From Macrocystis pyrifera (taxonomy: Eukaryota; Sar; Phaeophyceae; Laminariales; Laminariaceae), in contig JASSKH010000009.1 in the NCBI GenBank assembly GCA_031763025.1, positions 7,421,718 through 7,485,717 of the forward strand: DNA of 64,000 nt, in the 5' to 3' direction. Below the pieces are notes generated by a model that saw nothing but the letters and a program-made list of their open reading frames with translations, was not told the DNA's origin and made no database searches. The position numbers and the translations under genes were made by a program. Of the stretch, positions 34,704 through 46,576 are shown piece by piece (positions within the stretch are counted from its first letter, which is position 1; every line of letters starts with the position of its first letter).

Positions 34704-36155
34704 CAGGGATGGTCGCGGGGTCAGGTCAATCCTCACGGTTCAGTTCGGGTCGGGCCGGGTGGGGTCAGCTGACCCGAGACGCCCCTCGAGAGTTTGCAAG
34801 CCTCCTGACCCGACCCGACCTAACCCGTGAGATTTGAAAACCTCCTGATCCGACCCGACCCGACCCGTGAGATTTTGAACACCCCCTGACCCGACCCGAC
34901 CCGTCAGATTCCAATTGACCCGTGAGATACGGTCCTCTCGCGCGCCGGGTCACCCCAACCCATGATACCATTTCTCTGGACCCGCGGTTCGGCCCGTGGA
35001 TCCGGTTATTCAAAAACAACTGTATACTCAGTTTTGTACCCCGCAGTGATACGTGGGCTGGCTGTGGTGGGTATGTACGGATGTGGACATGCGAATATAC
35101 ATTAGGTGGTGTTTAATTTAATTATCATGATTCCAAAGCAGTATTATTCAATGTAGGTACGAGAACAGCCTTTTGGGCAGAAAGCGGGATGCTTTTGAAA
35201 AGTGTCGGATCTGCGGGCCGGATGCGCGGGTCGGACCCGCGGATCAGCAGCAAATAACTCGCGGGTCTTGACCTGACCCGACCTGGGAGTTTTTCATCAC
35301 CTCTTCACCCGACCCGACCCGACCCGACTCGTGAAATTCCAAAAACTCTTGATCCGACCTGACCGACCCGCGAGATTTGAAAATCTTTTGACCCGACCAG
35401 ACCCGACCCGACCCGTAAGATTTTGAACACTTCCTGACCTGACCGACCTGTGAAATTTTAAAAACTCTTGACCCGACCCGTGAGATTCCAAAAACTCTTG
35501 ACCCGGCCTGACCAAACCCGCAAGATTTGATAACCTTTTGACCGGGTCGGGTCAAACAGTTTTTCAAATCTTGCGGGTCGGTCCGGGTTGGGGTCAAGAG
35601 TTTTTCGAATCTCACGGGTCGGGTCGGGACAGATCAAGGGATTTTCAAATCTCACGGGTCGGGTCAGGTCGTGACCCGCGAGAAATGGGTCACTGCCGGG
35701 TCGGGTCAACCAGACGCGCGGGTCGGACCCACGCATCCGGCCGCGGATCCGATACTTCAAAAAGTCCTCGCTTTCTTCCAGGCTTCTCTATTCTAGTACT
35801 AACAGTGAATGATACTCCTGTGGTATCATAACCAAACATTGAAGCACCGACAGATGTATACACGTATGTCGGCATCCATCCTTACCCACTACAGCCAGGC
35901 CACATATCACCATGGGGTACGAAGATTAAGACATATTTTTTTCAACTGTCGACCCACGGGCCGGATCCGCGGGTCAAGAGAAATGGTCTCGCGGGTTGAG
36001 GTGACCCGACGCGCGACAGACCCGTATCTCACCGGTCAGTCGGAATCTGAAGGATCGTCGGGTCAGGAGGTGTTCAAAATATCACGGGTCAGGTCGGTTC
36101 GGGTCAAGATGTTTTCAAATCTCGCGGGTCGGGCCGGGTCGGGTCAGGAGGTTTT
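34704..36155. mobile_element. Two GGGTC-type transposons fused tail to tail
   Basis: The left part starts CAGGGATGGTCGCGGGGTCA (34704), passes an array of GACCC units, a body with TGGGC..GGCTG..GTGGGTAT, and a second array ending near 35540. From 35545 to 36155 the same parts run in reverse order and orientation, body included. So two family members lie in inverted orientation, joined at their inner ends. The far right end is diverged. No target duplication was found around the pair. Confidence 0.75.
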
Positions 36156-36985
36156 CATTCTTCCGAGAATATTCTGCATACCTTGTGCGTATTTTACAGC
36201 AGTCCGATACGACGAAATTTACACTACTGCCAGCAACTACTTACCTCCTACGTACGTATTTCATTCTAAAAATCGGTGTTTAATAAACTTGGCATTTTCA
36301 TCATAATTTTTGTAACTAAAATGAAGCCCAACAGCGTAATTTTTGACCTGCCTTGAGCGGAATCCTCCGGAGCCTCCAGCGGGCCCCCCTCGGCCCGGTG
36401 GGGGGCGTTTTTGGCTAGTTCAAATCGCTGGCCAGCCAACTAGTCGATTAAAATCAGTTAGCTTGCTTTACAGTAGGCGGGAACTCCAGCCAACTCACAG
36501 TCCACATATTGCAGGAAGCCTGCACGCATAAGCGCACGGAGCTGCGAGTTACCGCTTGAAGCGTCACATACCTGGACGTCTTGTTAGAGACGTGGCATCC
36601 CAAGAAAACAATCGAAACCCCGAGTTTCGCTTGGTCTTGCCAAGAGAAACGCACGCAACCTCGAGGGTTTTGATGCGCTTTGTGAGGCAGCCTGGAGGTC
36701 TTCGTTGCGATTCGTTGATATTCAAAACGGGTCACAATACATCCCTAGGGCTGTGCTTCGTGACGCCGCGTGTGCCCGTTATCAAGGTCCTCACGGCCTT
36801 TGGCGCTGGCCAATCACATTCGCCACCAAGTATCCGTACGCCGCCAACGGGAACGACGACGGAACTTGAACGACCAAAAGGCATGCCACAAGCTGTCCGT
36901 CCTTCTGCGCGCAGTCATCTCGTCACAACCGCATCCACTCTCAGCCCAAGCTACTGTCGCTGCTCGCGCTAGCCCTCGTTGCCAG

Positions 36986-37280
36986 TGTCGACGCGGACTG
37001 GGGGAGCCTTTGACAGGCGAGTGGTGTTGCGGGTGTTCAGCCAACAAGGGGTGATAGCGGTGGGGAACGGTTATAGGACTAAAGACCATCTCCGTACAGA
37101 GTACGGAGCAATCGTCGAAAAAAGCAGAGCGGCCTCGGCGATCCTCGCCGACATCATCCCCCCGAACCCGTGGCTCGTCACCGTGGAGGGCCCGGCGCGC
37201 TGCATCAACTTGGCGCAAGATCGAGACAACTTTCGCAAGGCTGGGGGCGACGATCCCACACAAGGGGTTGTAAAGTCCAA
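36986..37280 (+). CDS. Exon of unrecognised gene (98 residues)
   Basis: The exon is bounded by an acceptor (GTTGCCAG) and a good donor (AAG|GTGAGA). It reads without stops: TRTGGAFDRRVVLRVFSQQG, then GYRTKDHLRTEYGAIVEKSR and NPWLVTVEGPARCINLAQDR, ending DDPTQGVVKSK. The composition is that of a soluble protein with mixed helix and strand. GC-rich third positions contrast with the flanks. The family is not known to me. It is probably the first clear exon of the 37.0-40.8 kb locus on the same strand. Confidence 0.55.
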
Positions 37281-38348
37281 GGTGAGATTTTGGTACCAGC
37301 ACGTATCAGTAAGTGTTTTGCCTTGAATCTTTTGTGTCCCACGTACGTTATATGATGTACTGAGGTATTCATATTTATACCTCGTGGCTCGCACTCGTGT
37401 CGGACCGTGCAGCATGGTTGCGTCATGCAGCGCAGCATGTCCCCCGCTACCCATGCGAACTGCCGCAGCTGCTACTGCTGCTGCTGCTGCTGCACGAAGC
37501 GGGGTGCTGCTGCGGCACGCTGTGTTATCGATGCCGTCGCCATCGCCTGCGACGTCATATTCTTCTCTATCACGTTGCGTTTGTGTAATATTTGCGTGGT
37601 TTTCTTGCGTGTCGCATGTTCAGAAAGGAACAAGCAGCGAGCGAGGCATTCGACGCTCCTCGGCTCTTATCCTCCTCGCAGCTCGTGCACACTTCTCCAT
37701 GCCAACTAGCACTGCTGCTGCTGCTGCTGCTGCGTGCCGTGTGCTGTGTACTATGCCAGTCGCCACGTGCCGAGCACTGCCACTGATGTTGTGCCGCCAC
37801 GGAAATTGTGATATGTACGTATCGCACCTCAAGTGCGATCGTGTTTGTCATGTATACATTAGAATTTACTTCAAGCTCTTCCCTTTCGCGTCTACCGGTA
37901 CGTCGAAATTCTCAAAAGGAACTGCAGTCGTGGGTGGTCGGTGTGTGGATCACAGCAACATGCATTCGCGTGCCTACCGTTATCCTCCTCTACAACTGCG
38001 GTATGCTTTGCCGCGCGCGCCCCCGAAGCGATGAGTCTCAAGTCTCGTGATCCATCGCGCGTCCTGTGGCTTGCTGCCGAAATGTTTCGTTTTATTTCAC
38101 AAGTGGTGTCCTTCTGCCTCCCTGATTGAATTCCCCCATGCCATATGCGATGTTTTCACACCTTGAGCCCGTGATGGCAGTGAAAAGTTGGGCACTGCAC
38201 CGTTATTCAACCGGAGGCTTTGGAGGAGGAAGGATTCATCACCGGCATCCCAAACGAGCCATCCGAGAGGGACCTGGACTTGTCCGACTGATGGAAGACG
38301 AGGACGCCGAGGCCGCTCGTGTGCGTTCGAGTCGATCAGGGGAAAAGG

Positions 38349-40760
38349 AAACGAATCATCGTTGACGAGGACCTCAGCCTTGAGGAAGAAGAGGTGTGTT
38401 GTTGTTGTTCGTCAGTTTTTTGCTTGGTATCGTCTTTGATTCGTTGGCGTACTGTTGTGCCGTTTGGAGCTCAGACGGCCTACGCCTTGAGAAAAAAAGA
38501 GGTGTCTCGTCCCTGAAACGCGGTGTTTTTTGTGTGTTTCGGTTGGTTTTGTCAGCTTATATTCGCGATACTTAGCATCTGTCTTGGGGGATGCCGTTGG
38601 AGACTCGGGGGACCACTTGTCGTAATAGCTGCTTTTGTCCTGTCCGTTGTTTCGTTCTCGCCAGTGCAAGCCCACCAGTGTTTACTTCGAGTGTACACCT
38701 TTCCATTCCTCACGTGTACCCCTGCTCGTCCTGTGGGTTGTGCTTCGAACATCTGCCTTTGTTTTCTGTGTTCGCAGGAGTACGAAGATGAATCTCCGGC
38801 GCACCGTGCAGCAGCCGAGGCCGAGTCACCTTCTGCTGCGCTTCAGAGTCAACAAAAACCTGGCTTGCCGGTACAACACGATGACCCTGCGACCGGGGGA
38901 GCGGATGCGACGCCCCCGATGGCACCAAGTGCTTCCGCCTCTCCGGCTGCGTCTACGTTGAACCACCCGGCCATCACGGCGCAACCAGTTTTCCTCACCT
39001 GCACTCGTGGTTGGAGGAAAGACGAAGTTATAGACAACGACTCGTCCGACCAGGTCTGCACCTCGACAACAGGCACGATGACGGACCTCGCTCGAAATGT
39101 TTCAGTCCAAAGCTTCGACGTGTTTTGCCGAGTATTTGTCCGAGTGGGCGTCGTGGTCCGCCGTCGGCTTCGAACGAGGCCTTATATAGGCACATGGCCA
39201 CGCACCTGCAGGGCCGCTACAAGATCGGCATGGTCAGGACCTGCCAGAATGAGACCGCGTTAAGGCGAGCTGTGCGGGAACATGTACGGAAGCACTGCAA
39301 GTTTACATACTGGCTTCAAGTTGAACTGCGTACCGTTCAAACCTTCACAGACGTGGACACGTGAGTTGTTGTTGGCTTGTTTTCGCTTGCTGCAACGTGA
39401 ACCATTTATCCATACCTGGTGTGTTTCACTTGTTGTTTTTGTGCCGACTTGATAGGTACGTACATATTCGTCTTGGTCTGGTCTGCTCGAGCGTGTGTGG
39501 TCTTCGCCCGTGTGTTCAGTTTGTAGTTGCATGCTCGGCTAACTTCGCTCTGTTGTCGTCCGTTTTTTGTGCTTTTGGCGAACGTTTTCAATTCCTGCAG
39601 TTATGATTGGTTACACCTCTCAAGGACGGAGGCAAAGCGTGGTTCGAGCATGCGCCCACTGGTTTTACCGATGCTGAGAAGGTTGCCGCGAAGACCGCGT
39701 ACCGTAAGATTAATGTGAGAGTTCATAGTCTGATGCATTGCAGTGCTATCGATCTTTCTTGTTGGTTCTGGTTGCACCACATTGCTGTGTGCTTATTGCT
39801 GGCAGGCTGAGCTACAGAAACATTGCATGTATCCGCTTGCAACCTCGCGTGTATGTTGTTATAGCCAGCTGACGTCGTTTTCGTGCTTCTGCTGTTGTAC
39901 GTTGACCCTTGCCACTTTGACGTTTCTTGGGTGTGTCTTTGCGCAGGGCCAAGGTTGTCGACCATCGGATCGATGCTTCATTATATCTTGTCCTTCGTCG
40001 AAGATGAAGTATTAGTGCCAGTCATATTGCAGGATAGTTGTGCCGTACGATAGGTAAAATATATATTTCGTGTCGTGTCGCCTTCTTTTTTCCCTTGTTG
40101 AGGTGCGTCTCGAGTGTACATACATATACCGGTATGCACTGCACTGCTGTGTGCTTATTGCTGGCAGGCTGAGCTGCAGTACGCTTGCAACCTCTCGTGT
40201 ACGTTGTTATAGCCAGCTGACGTCGTTTTCGTACGTTGACCCTTGCCACTTCGACGTTTCTTGGGTGTCTTTGCGCAGAGCCAAGGTTGTCGACCATCGG
40301 ATCGAGATAACCAAGGAAACACTTTGGATCTTTCTCCTGGACCTACTCAACACTGACGTCGCGGCGCTGAATCCATCGCCGCAACAGCTGGCCATGTGGC
40401 TCATTCAACGCGGGCATTATACACCTCACCACTCGTGGGTGACGCCCGCGGGCGGTTTCGCCATGGACTCCGACCGCGCTCACGCCATGTTCGTCGCGTT
40501 ATCGAAGCCGAAACAATTTTCGCGTTTTTTTTCGCGTCAACTCTCGTACTCGCTGTTCTTCTCAGGCAAGCGAAGGGACAGCAGTATACGCCAGCAACCC
40601 GTGGGGCATGTAAGACGCTCCAGTATGCGACCTGATGTGCGAGCAAGCAAAAGGGTTTTCGGCGCGCGCAGCGGCTCTTGGTGCCATTGATGCAAACCCA
40701 GAAGTTGACGACTATGCGCGACCAGCTACGGCGTGGCCTTGAGCTGCCGCCCGTTTTTCC
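38349..40760 (+). CDS. Further exons of the unrecognised 37.0-40.8 kb gene, possibly decayed
   Basis: Candidate pieces in order: 38349-38394 (GKRKRIIVDEDLSLEEEE, donor GTGTGT); 38778-39054 (acceptor TTCGCAG; EYEDESPAHRAAAEAE then a P/S/A-rich linker), joining in phase 0; 39195-39360 (HMATHLQGRYKIGMV, ALRRAVREHVRKHC; donor GTGAGT); 39607-39718 (KDGGKAWFEHAPTGFTDAEK; donor GTGAGA); 40280 onward (AKVVDHRIEITKETLWIFLL, SPQQLAMWLIQRGHY); and a last piece near 40565-40738 ending DANPEVDDYARPATAWP and a stop. The order suggests an acidic disordered middle and a folded C-terminal part. Some joins between pieces do not stay in one frame, so I may have wrong borders or the gene may be decaying. The function is unknown. 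Confidence 0.4.
39783..40308. repeat. Partial duplication of an intron-exon border
   Basis: About 190 bases (TGTGTGCTTATTGCTGGCAG, TTGTTATAGCCAGCTGACGT, TTTGCGCAG and the exon start CCAAGGTTGTCGACCATCGG) occur at 39783-39985 and again at 40131-40308. The first copy keeps only the beginning of the exon; the second leads into the long exon. This is a local tandem duplication within a gene. Confidence 0.75.
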
Positions 40761-40950
40761 CGCGATTATCCGGATGCCAACTTAGGTCCCTGTAGTAGCA
40801 GCGATAACGAGAGATATGTTGCCGACGACAATGTAGAACCGCGCACTCCTGTAGCATGTAGCGGTGGGTGGTAGTTCGTCGGTTGCGCAGCCTGATTTCT
40901 CCGACGAAGATCCTCCTGTCTTGGTCCATACCTCGCGTGGAGAGGTTGGG

Positions 40951-41363
40951 TGCACTCTTGGCTGGTCTCGCCCCTACCCCGTGTGCCGGACAACGTGGGG
41001 GATACACTTGCATGAAGGTCGCGGCCCAACCGGCACGGTAATTTTGTGGATGTGTTCACGGTGCACGATAGTTCAAGTTGTCGTTGTCGACTGCTGTACT
41101 CAATGCGTGTCTTCTGTTATCTTGGGGCGGGCGTGGGAAGGGTGAGCGTGTGCATCCGCCGGCTAAGGTTTACGCTCTTGCTGGTCTTGTCCCCACCCCG
41201 TGCGCTGGACAACGTGGGGGATACTTGCATGAAGGCGGCGGCCGCCGGTGTGGTGAATAGTGGATGTGTTGACGATGCACGATATTTTGAGTGTTCGTTG
41301 TCGACTGCTGTACTCAATGCGTGCCTTCTGTCGTCTTGGGTCGGGCGTAGATAGGGTTAGCAC
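40951..41363. repeat. Tandem duplication of about 200 bases
   Basis: TCTTG.CTGGTCT.GCCC, GACAACGTGGGGGATAC, TTGCATGAAGG and TCGTTGTCGACTGCTGTACT occur in the same order at 40951-41150 and 41168-41363. Non-coding as far as seen. Confidence 0.75.
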
Positions 41364-41897
41364 GTACTTCGTGTGCCTGCCTGGGTTTATTTTCTTTTCC
41401 GTAGTTTTCGGCAAAAAAAAACAAGCTTGTGATCGTTCTGGTGTCTGCCGAACGTGGCGCGTTTTTTATGACATTCTCGTCGCCCCTCGATGCCCATTAC
41501 GTATGTGTCCCATACATGGTGCTCGGCGGACCGATTTTCATGTCTTTTTTTTGTGATTTTCTCGCATGTTTGTTCTTCGGCAAATAGTGCGGGTCCATCG
41601 ATGTTTCGAGTTTGTGTAGGATTGCTTTTTACTGCGTGCCTCTATTAGTAGTATTGATATCCGAGTATTGCTGCGGTGGTGCTATCTCTTGAGGACAATT
41701 ATTGCACCGGCACAAAACAAAATTTCAACTTTCATATTTTTTGTGTCCTAAAAATTGCTTCAGCTTTTCTCGAAAATATCTTGGTTGCTTTTCGCAGAAA
41801 AGAGAAAAACTCTGCACAAAAATAAAAAACCGGAGTACAGCATGACCAAAGATGTGCTGAGCAAAAAAAAGAGATAAAACAAAACCCAAACACACTG

Positions 41898-41963
41898 TTG
41901 GGAGTATTGTGGGCACCGGTCATGTGCATTTCGCGAAATAAAAAAAAGGTATGTTCATTGTTC
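41898..41963. repeat. Direct repeat left of the 41981 transposon
   Basis: GAGTATTGTGGGCACCGG followed by an A-rich tract and TTCATTGTTCA. It recurs at 43355-43422, just right of the transposon. The pair is far longer than the target copy, so it is an older repeat that the transposon lies between. Confidence 0.6.
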
Positions 41964-41980
41964 ATGGGAGAAAAAAAAAG

Positions 41981-43301
41981 CAGGGCTTTTCGCGGGTCAG
42001 GTCAAACCCCACGGGTCGGGTCGGGTCGGGTTGGGTCAGCCCGACCCTGAAATTTGAAAATATCCTGACCCCGACCCGACCCGCGAGATTTCAAAACCTC
42101 CTGACCCGACCCGACCCGACCCGCCACCTTCGGATTGACCCGTGAGATACGGGTTTCATGCGGGTCGGGTCACCTTGACCCGCGAGATTATTTATCTTGA
42201 CCCGCAGGTCCGACCTGCGGATCCGGCCCGTGGGTCGACACTTCAAAAACAATTTAATATTCATTTTCGTGCCCACAAGCGATATGTGGCATGTGGCCTG
42301 GCTGCAGTGGGTATAAATGGATGCGGGCATGCGTCTATGGATTTGGCAGTGTTTTAATGTTTGAATAAGATACCAAAGGAGTATTATTGAGTATTTATGT
42401 GGGGAGGACCCCAGGTTCGACTCGACATCTGTGGCGCTTCCCTTTCTTAGAGGGTGTAGCGTGTAGGACACGCCAGGTTTTGGTATAGGATCGGTACGGA
42501 CGATCTCACGAACAACCATCAACGATGATGGAAGTGGAAGAGAGAGTGTGCGAGGCACGGGCCTTGCATTCCAATCTGCAGTGACTACTTGTCACGGGAC
42601 AATGTCACTGCTGACATCTCTGCTGACCACAACAAATAGTCGAATATGGATGACCACAGTCGTACAAGAGATATACGGATATCCACGACCTCGGCGAATG
42701 GTGAGACCTCCGCGGGACAATACCCATGCGACGGTCTGGTCGAGAACCTGGAACCCACATCGCCCCCCAATGTTTGAACGCGTAATACTGGAGAACCCAG
42801 TACCGCGGTTTTTTGAACATTTGAGAAGAGTGACAGGTTTGTGGCTTTCTACTACCATTCAAGGCATTGTACAGCAGTAGTTGTATGTATAAGCTTTGCA
42901 CTTGTCCATCTAGTCATGTCACCCCTTGCGTAGTAAAAACCACGGCCTTGTATGATCATGATTTGACTTGCTAGTGTGTCAGTACACATTTATACGAGAA
43001 AAGCCTTTGGGTAAGAGAGCGGGAAGTGTTTTGAGTGTCGGATCCGCGGGCCGTATGCGCGGGTCCGACCCGCGGGTCAGCAGAAAAGAACTCGCGGGTC
43101 ACGCTGGCCCGAGACCTGACCCGAACCGTGAGCTTTTCATCACCTCTTGACCCGACCCGACCCGACCCGACCCGACCCGTGAGATTTGAAAACCTCTTGA
43201 CCCCCCCACCCGACCCGACCCGTGAGATTATGAACACTTTCTGACCCGACCCGACCCGACCCGTGACATTTTGAACACCCCGTGACCCGCGAAAAGCCCT
43301 G
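41981..43301. mobile_element. hAT-like non-autonomous transposon with GGGTC arrays
   Basis: The ends are perfect 19-base inverted repeats, CAGGGCTTTTCGCGGGTCA and its complement, flanked by an 8-base direct repeat AAAAAAAG (41973-41980 and 43302-43309). The target is A-rich, so the duplication carries less weight than one of mixed sequence, but its length and the CAGGG start fit hAT. Arrays of GGGTC/GACCC pentamers lie inside both ends (42000-42240 and 43040-43285). The body is non-coding and conserved with the copies at 34704 and 47960. A 589-base insertion sits at 42399-42987. Confidence 0.85.
42399..42987. mobile_element. Insertion nested in the GGGTC transposon, family unknown
   Basis: Comparison with the 47960 copy shows that the conserved body is interrupted here. 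The insert is flanked by ATTTAT on both sides (42393-42398 and 42988-42993) and begins GTGGGGAGG and ends CAGTACAC. One short frame (42548-42880) has no known motif. The insert could be a solo terminal repeat or a small DNA element; I cannot decide. Confidence 0.6.
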
Positions 43302-43422
43302 AAAAAAAGGCCGTCTTTTGTTCCACAAAACAAACAAAACAACAAACGCTGTTGTGAGTATTGTGGGCACCGGCCATATACATTGCGCAAGAAAAAGAAA
43401 AAAAAAGTTTGTTCATTGTTCA

Positions 43423-44253
43423 GACCTATGCCAATGGGAAAGCGAAGTATCAATAAAAAGTTTGAATTCCAAAGATACCCGCCAAAACATTTTAGAACAC
43501 GCTTCCTATGGGCACGTTCAGAGAAAACAAAAAAGTTCCAAACTTTTGGAAAAGCCCGAAAAAAGCAAATCTGGGGCCGATGTTGGGCCAAGATCGGCCT
43601 GAGAAAAACTCAGGCCGATCTTTGGTTCGAAGCGGCGAGATTCCGAGTCCTCGACAGACATCGATCGACAAAACCAACGATTGCGTCATGAATTCTGAAC
43701 GGAGTGCGCTCGTTAGGGGCTCCGACCCACCCTTGGGTCACCGTCTTCACACACTGGCCAGTGACGTGCGGCGGGCGCTGGCCAGGCGTACGATAAAAGA
43801 ACAAACAGCCGCTGGTGTGTGCAAAACAAAAAACAAAATTTCTCGATCCGTCTCGAATGGCAAGAAACAGGCTTTTTTCAGGTTTCGGAGGATACCGCAG
43901 GACGCCGCCGGCAAGCTCTCGCCCCCTAGAGCATGCACTCACTTTCTATCTTCGATGCCGTCATCTATACTGATTGGCCTTGCCCGACACCAAGCGGGTT
44001 GGCCTTGGGCTGAGTCTATATCGAGATCGAGCATCTATCGTCGCACGAGCTGATTTTTATCAGCGTGTTGACAATTTGCAACGAGAGAAAACAAATTGCG
44101 CCGCCTGCGGCCGTTGGAAAAAAACGAAGAAAAAATCAAACATTTTTTTCCTTTTTCCCCACAGCAGCGGTACGAGGATATTTTCGGCTGTTTTTTTAAA
44201 GCAATATTTTTGAAAAAAAACTTTCGAACTTCGCGTTTCCACTGGCATAGGTC
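43423..44253. mobile_element. Foldback or TIR element, 0.83 kb
   Basis: GACCTATGCCA.TGG.AA.GCGAAGT at the left is matched by its reverse complement at the right end; the similarity fades after about 35 bases. Inside is a perfect 14-base stem hairpin (AAGATCGGCCTGAG / CTCAGGCCGATCTT near 43591-43624) and a 181-residue frame without known motifs. No target duplication was seen. Confidence 0.5.
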
Positions 44254-44952
44254 TCAAGCAGGAGAAAAAAAAAGCCTTTTTTTTTTCCGTTCTTCCATTT
44301 GTACACACAACTATTAATATTAATACCTGTCCCACAACCTATATGCTATTTAATACCTTTTGCTGCTTGCTGCACGTACGACACTCGGAGGATAACATTT
44401 TGACCTTTTTATATTTGCCGCGTACCTGTTATGTGTAAATATTTATCATACATGCGCACAACATGATATATAAGGGGTCCCCTTCGGGACAAGGTTGACG
44501 TGAAACCTCGGAGGTGTCGCAACTTGAAAAGGGGGAAACTATTACCATCATCAGACGTTCTTATTTAAGACTGCTGTTGGATGGCAGGATGAGGTTCGAC
44601 GTTGTTCTGCTGTTGTACGGCTGCTGCTGCTGTTGCAGTGTGTACTGGTGTGGCTTCGAAGTTGCTTGTGAAACTACTATGAATAGGAAGTGTGGGTTTA
44701 TCTCGTCCTGCCCCCTGAGCTGCTGCATCCAACTGCTGTGTACGTACGTATTGCACAGGCGTTCGTTTCTGTTTCCTATTATAGGGATGTCAAGTCAGGG
44801 CCTATCAAGGGCCTACACGACGAGCGATTTAAACCTCACCTCACACCAAACGGTTGGAACTCAACAATCTGCCTTGTGCTGCCTTGAACATACCATCTAA
44901 CTACAGTCCAGGAGCGAAGGATGCGCTGTTGTGCTGATCATGATCAACGCAC

Positions 44953-45115
44953 CTGCTGGCGCTCCTGCAGCGAGTCCCCGTCTGCAGGTTGCCGAACCCG
45001 ACGTCCAGTCAGATGATGGGACGACGCGCAATGACGCTGACGGCGACGAGGGAAGTGCCACGAAACCACGGCAGCAACCAACCACGAGCAACGCCAAAAG
45101 CACCAGCAGCTTCAT
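44953..45115 (-). CDS. First exon with signal peptide, possible plastid-targeted preprotein
   Basis: The frame opens MKLLVLLALLVVGCCRGFVA, a short basic start, a leucine-rich hydrophobic core, then a cleavage region with phenylalanine just after it, followed by a Ser/Pro/Arg-rich, acid-poor stretch. In stramenopiles plastid preproteins have a signal peptide, an F at or near the cleavage site (ASAFAP rule), and such a transit region, so this fits. A donor CAG|GTGCGT follows at 44952. Downstream exons (towards lower coordinates) were not identified, so the mature protein is unknown; a plain secreted protein is also possible. Confidence 0.45.
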
Positions 45116-45404
45116 TGCGAGGGTGTTGTGTGATGCCTAGATCCACTGCACTCTAAATTTTCGGCGCTGCTTGTGTGTCGAATGTGGATGGTGTCCGAAA
45201 ATCAACGGGAATGACTAGGATCACTAGTCATTCCCATTGCAGATTGCCGAAAATCAAATCGAATCAGAACTGTAGGTTTGGACGAAGATATGGAAGCCTG
45301 CTGTACAGGGATTTTATCGACAAGCAAGAGGCGAGAAACCAAGCACAGACCCCACACCCAAACAAAGAGAGAGCGTGCAGGACGCGGACAGTTTAATTGT
45401 CATC

Positions 45405-45806
45405 ATGGACGAAGACCAGCTACCCCGAGGAAAAGTCGCTATGAGAGTAACTATGGCAGTACTGGCTGTACTGTTAGTGTGCCAGGCGATTTCTCCTATG
45501 GCCCGTGGTCTCGATGAAAGGTGCGGTTTATTTGAACTGGGTGGACTCGTACATTTGTCTCGTACATACCCACACGGTCATATTGCACTGGTTCCGGTCA
45601 AGGTATGGTACGATACACATCTGATACCGGCATCAAATGCTCTACCTTTCGCAAGCAGCACGATGTGCTGCATTGCAATGCTGCTGCGGGGCTTGACAAG
45701 CAGGCTTCCTGGTCTGGGAGCATATCTCATAGGGGGACGCTGCTGTACGAACAACCCTCCGTTGATGTTTCTTGTTACTGCTGTCTGGGTACTGCTGTTT
45801 TTCTAA
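45405..45806 (+). CDS. Possible membrane or secreted protein, unrecognised
   Basis: From the ATG at 45405 the frame runs 134 codons: a polar start (MDEDQLPRGK), a hydrophobic segment (VTMAVLAVLLVCQAI) that could be a signal peptide or anchor, a middle region, and a hydrophobic C-terminus (MFLVTAVWVLLFF). Alternatively only the first exon is real, ending at the GTGCGG after GLDER near 45520. No family assigned. Confidence 0.3.
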   Translation: MDEDQLPRGKVAMRVTMAVLAVLLVCQAISPMARGLDERCGLFELGGLVHLSRTYPHGHIALVPVKVWYDTHLIPASNALPFASSTMCCIAMLLRGLTSRLPGLGAYLIGGRCCTNNPPLMFLVTAVWVLLFF

Positions 45807-46576
45807 AAGCAGCTCTAAAAATATGAATAGCAACATATCCATCGTCGAGGATGACCACAACACAAGGTACCAGGTACCCCAGGTACAACAAGCTCCGCAA
45901 TCCGCACACAAGAATGGGCCAGCAGATCTATGTATAGTGGCAGCAACACTGGGTACGAGACACCCCGCTGCCGGTCATGCTACGGACAATGGGAGCACGA
46001 AGCATCCATCCCGCTTCTTGCGTGCACCCTCTCCTAAAACCCCGTTCCAAATCTGCACTCTGGTTGTGTGTTCGTCATGCGAACAGCAGCCCCGCGGGCA
46101 CTTGCTTGGGGTGCACAACAAGTTGACCCGCGCTTGATTCGACACCGCTCTGTCCGTAAAAGTAAGCACTACATACTGCTGTTGGTATATTCACATTACT
46201 GAACAGACGGTCTTTACATTCGCGGACACAGACATTGATAGTGGTGACAGGGAGCGCGAGTTCAGCGCTCGTCGAGGTGCGTGCTGATGTGCACGAAGAT
46301 GTCAGAGGAGACCAAAGCATTTTTCACCCCTTGACCGACAGTTTGCCCCGACATGCCTTGACTTGACACCAAACTACTACAGCAGCAGTAGGTTCTACAG
46401 CAGTAGTATGGAACACTCGGCCCTGCATACACCCCTGACAGCGCACGTTTTGGCTTTGCTTGACATGTCTCGTAACATCTTGGGTTGACTGGGGCTGCTC
46501 CTCGGACGAGCGGATTCGTACAGCAGTCTGTGAGCTCGGATCTCTAGGGGGGTGTTTTTGACTAAAAAAATGCCCC

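Noticed and set aside
41898-43422. 41981 transposon flanks read as long terminal repeats
   Set aside because: The 65-70 base direct repeats lie outside the 19-base inverted ends and the 8-base target copy, so they do not belong to the transposon.
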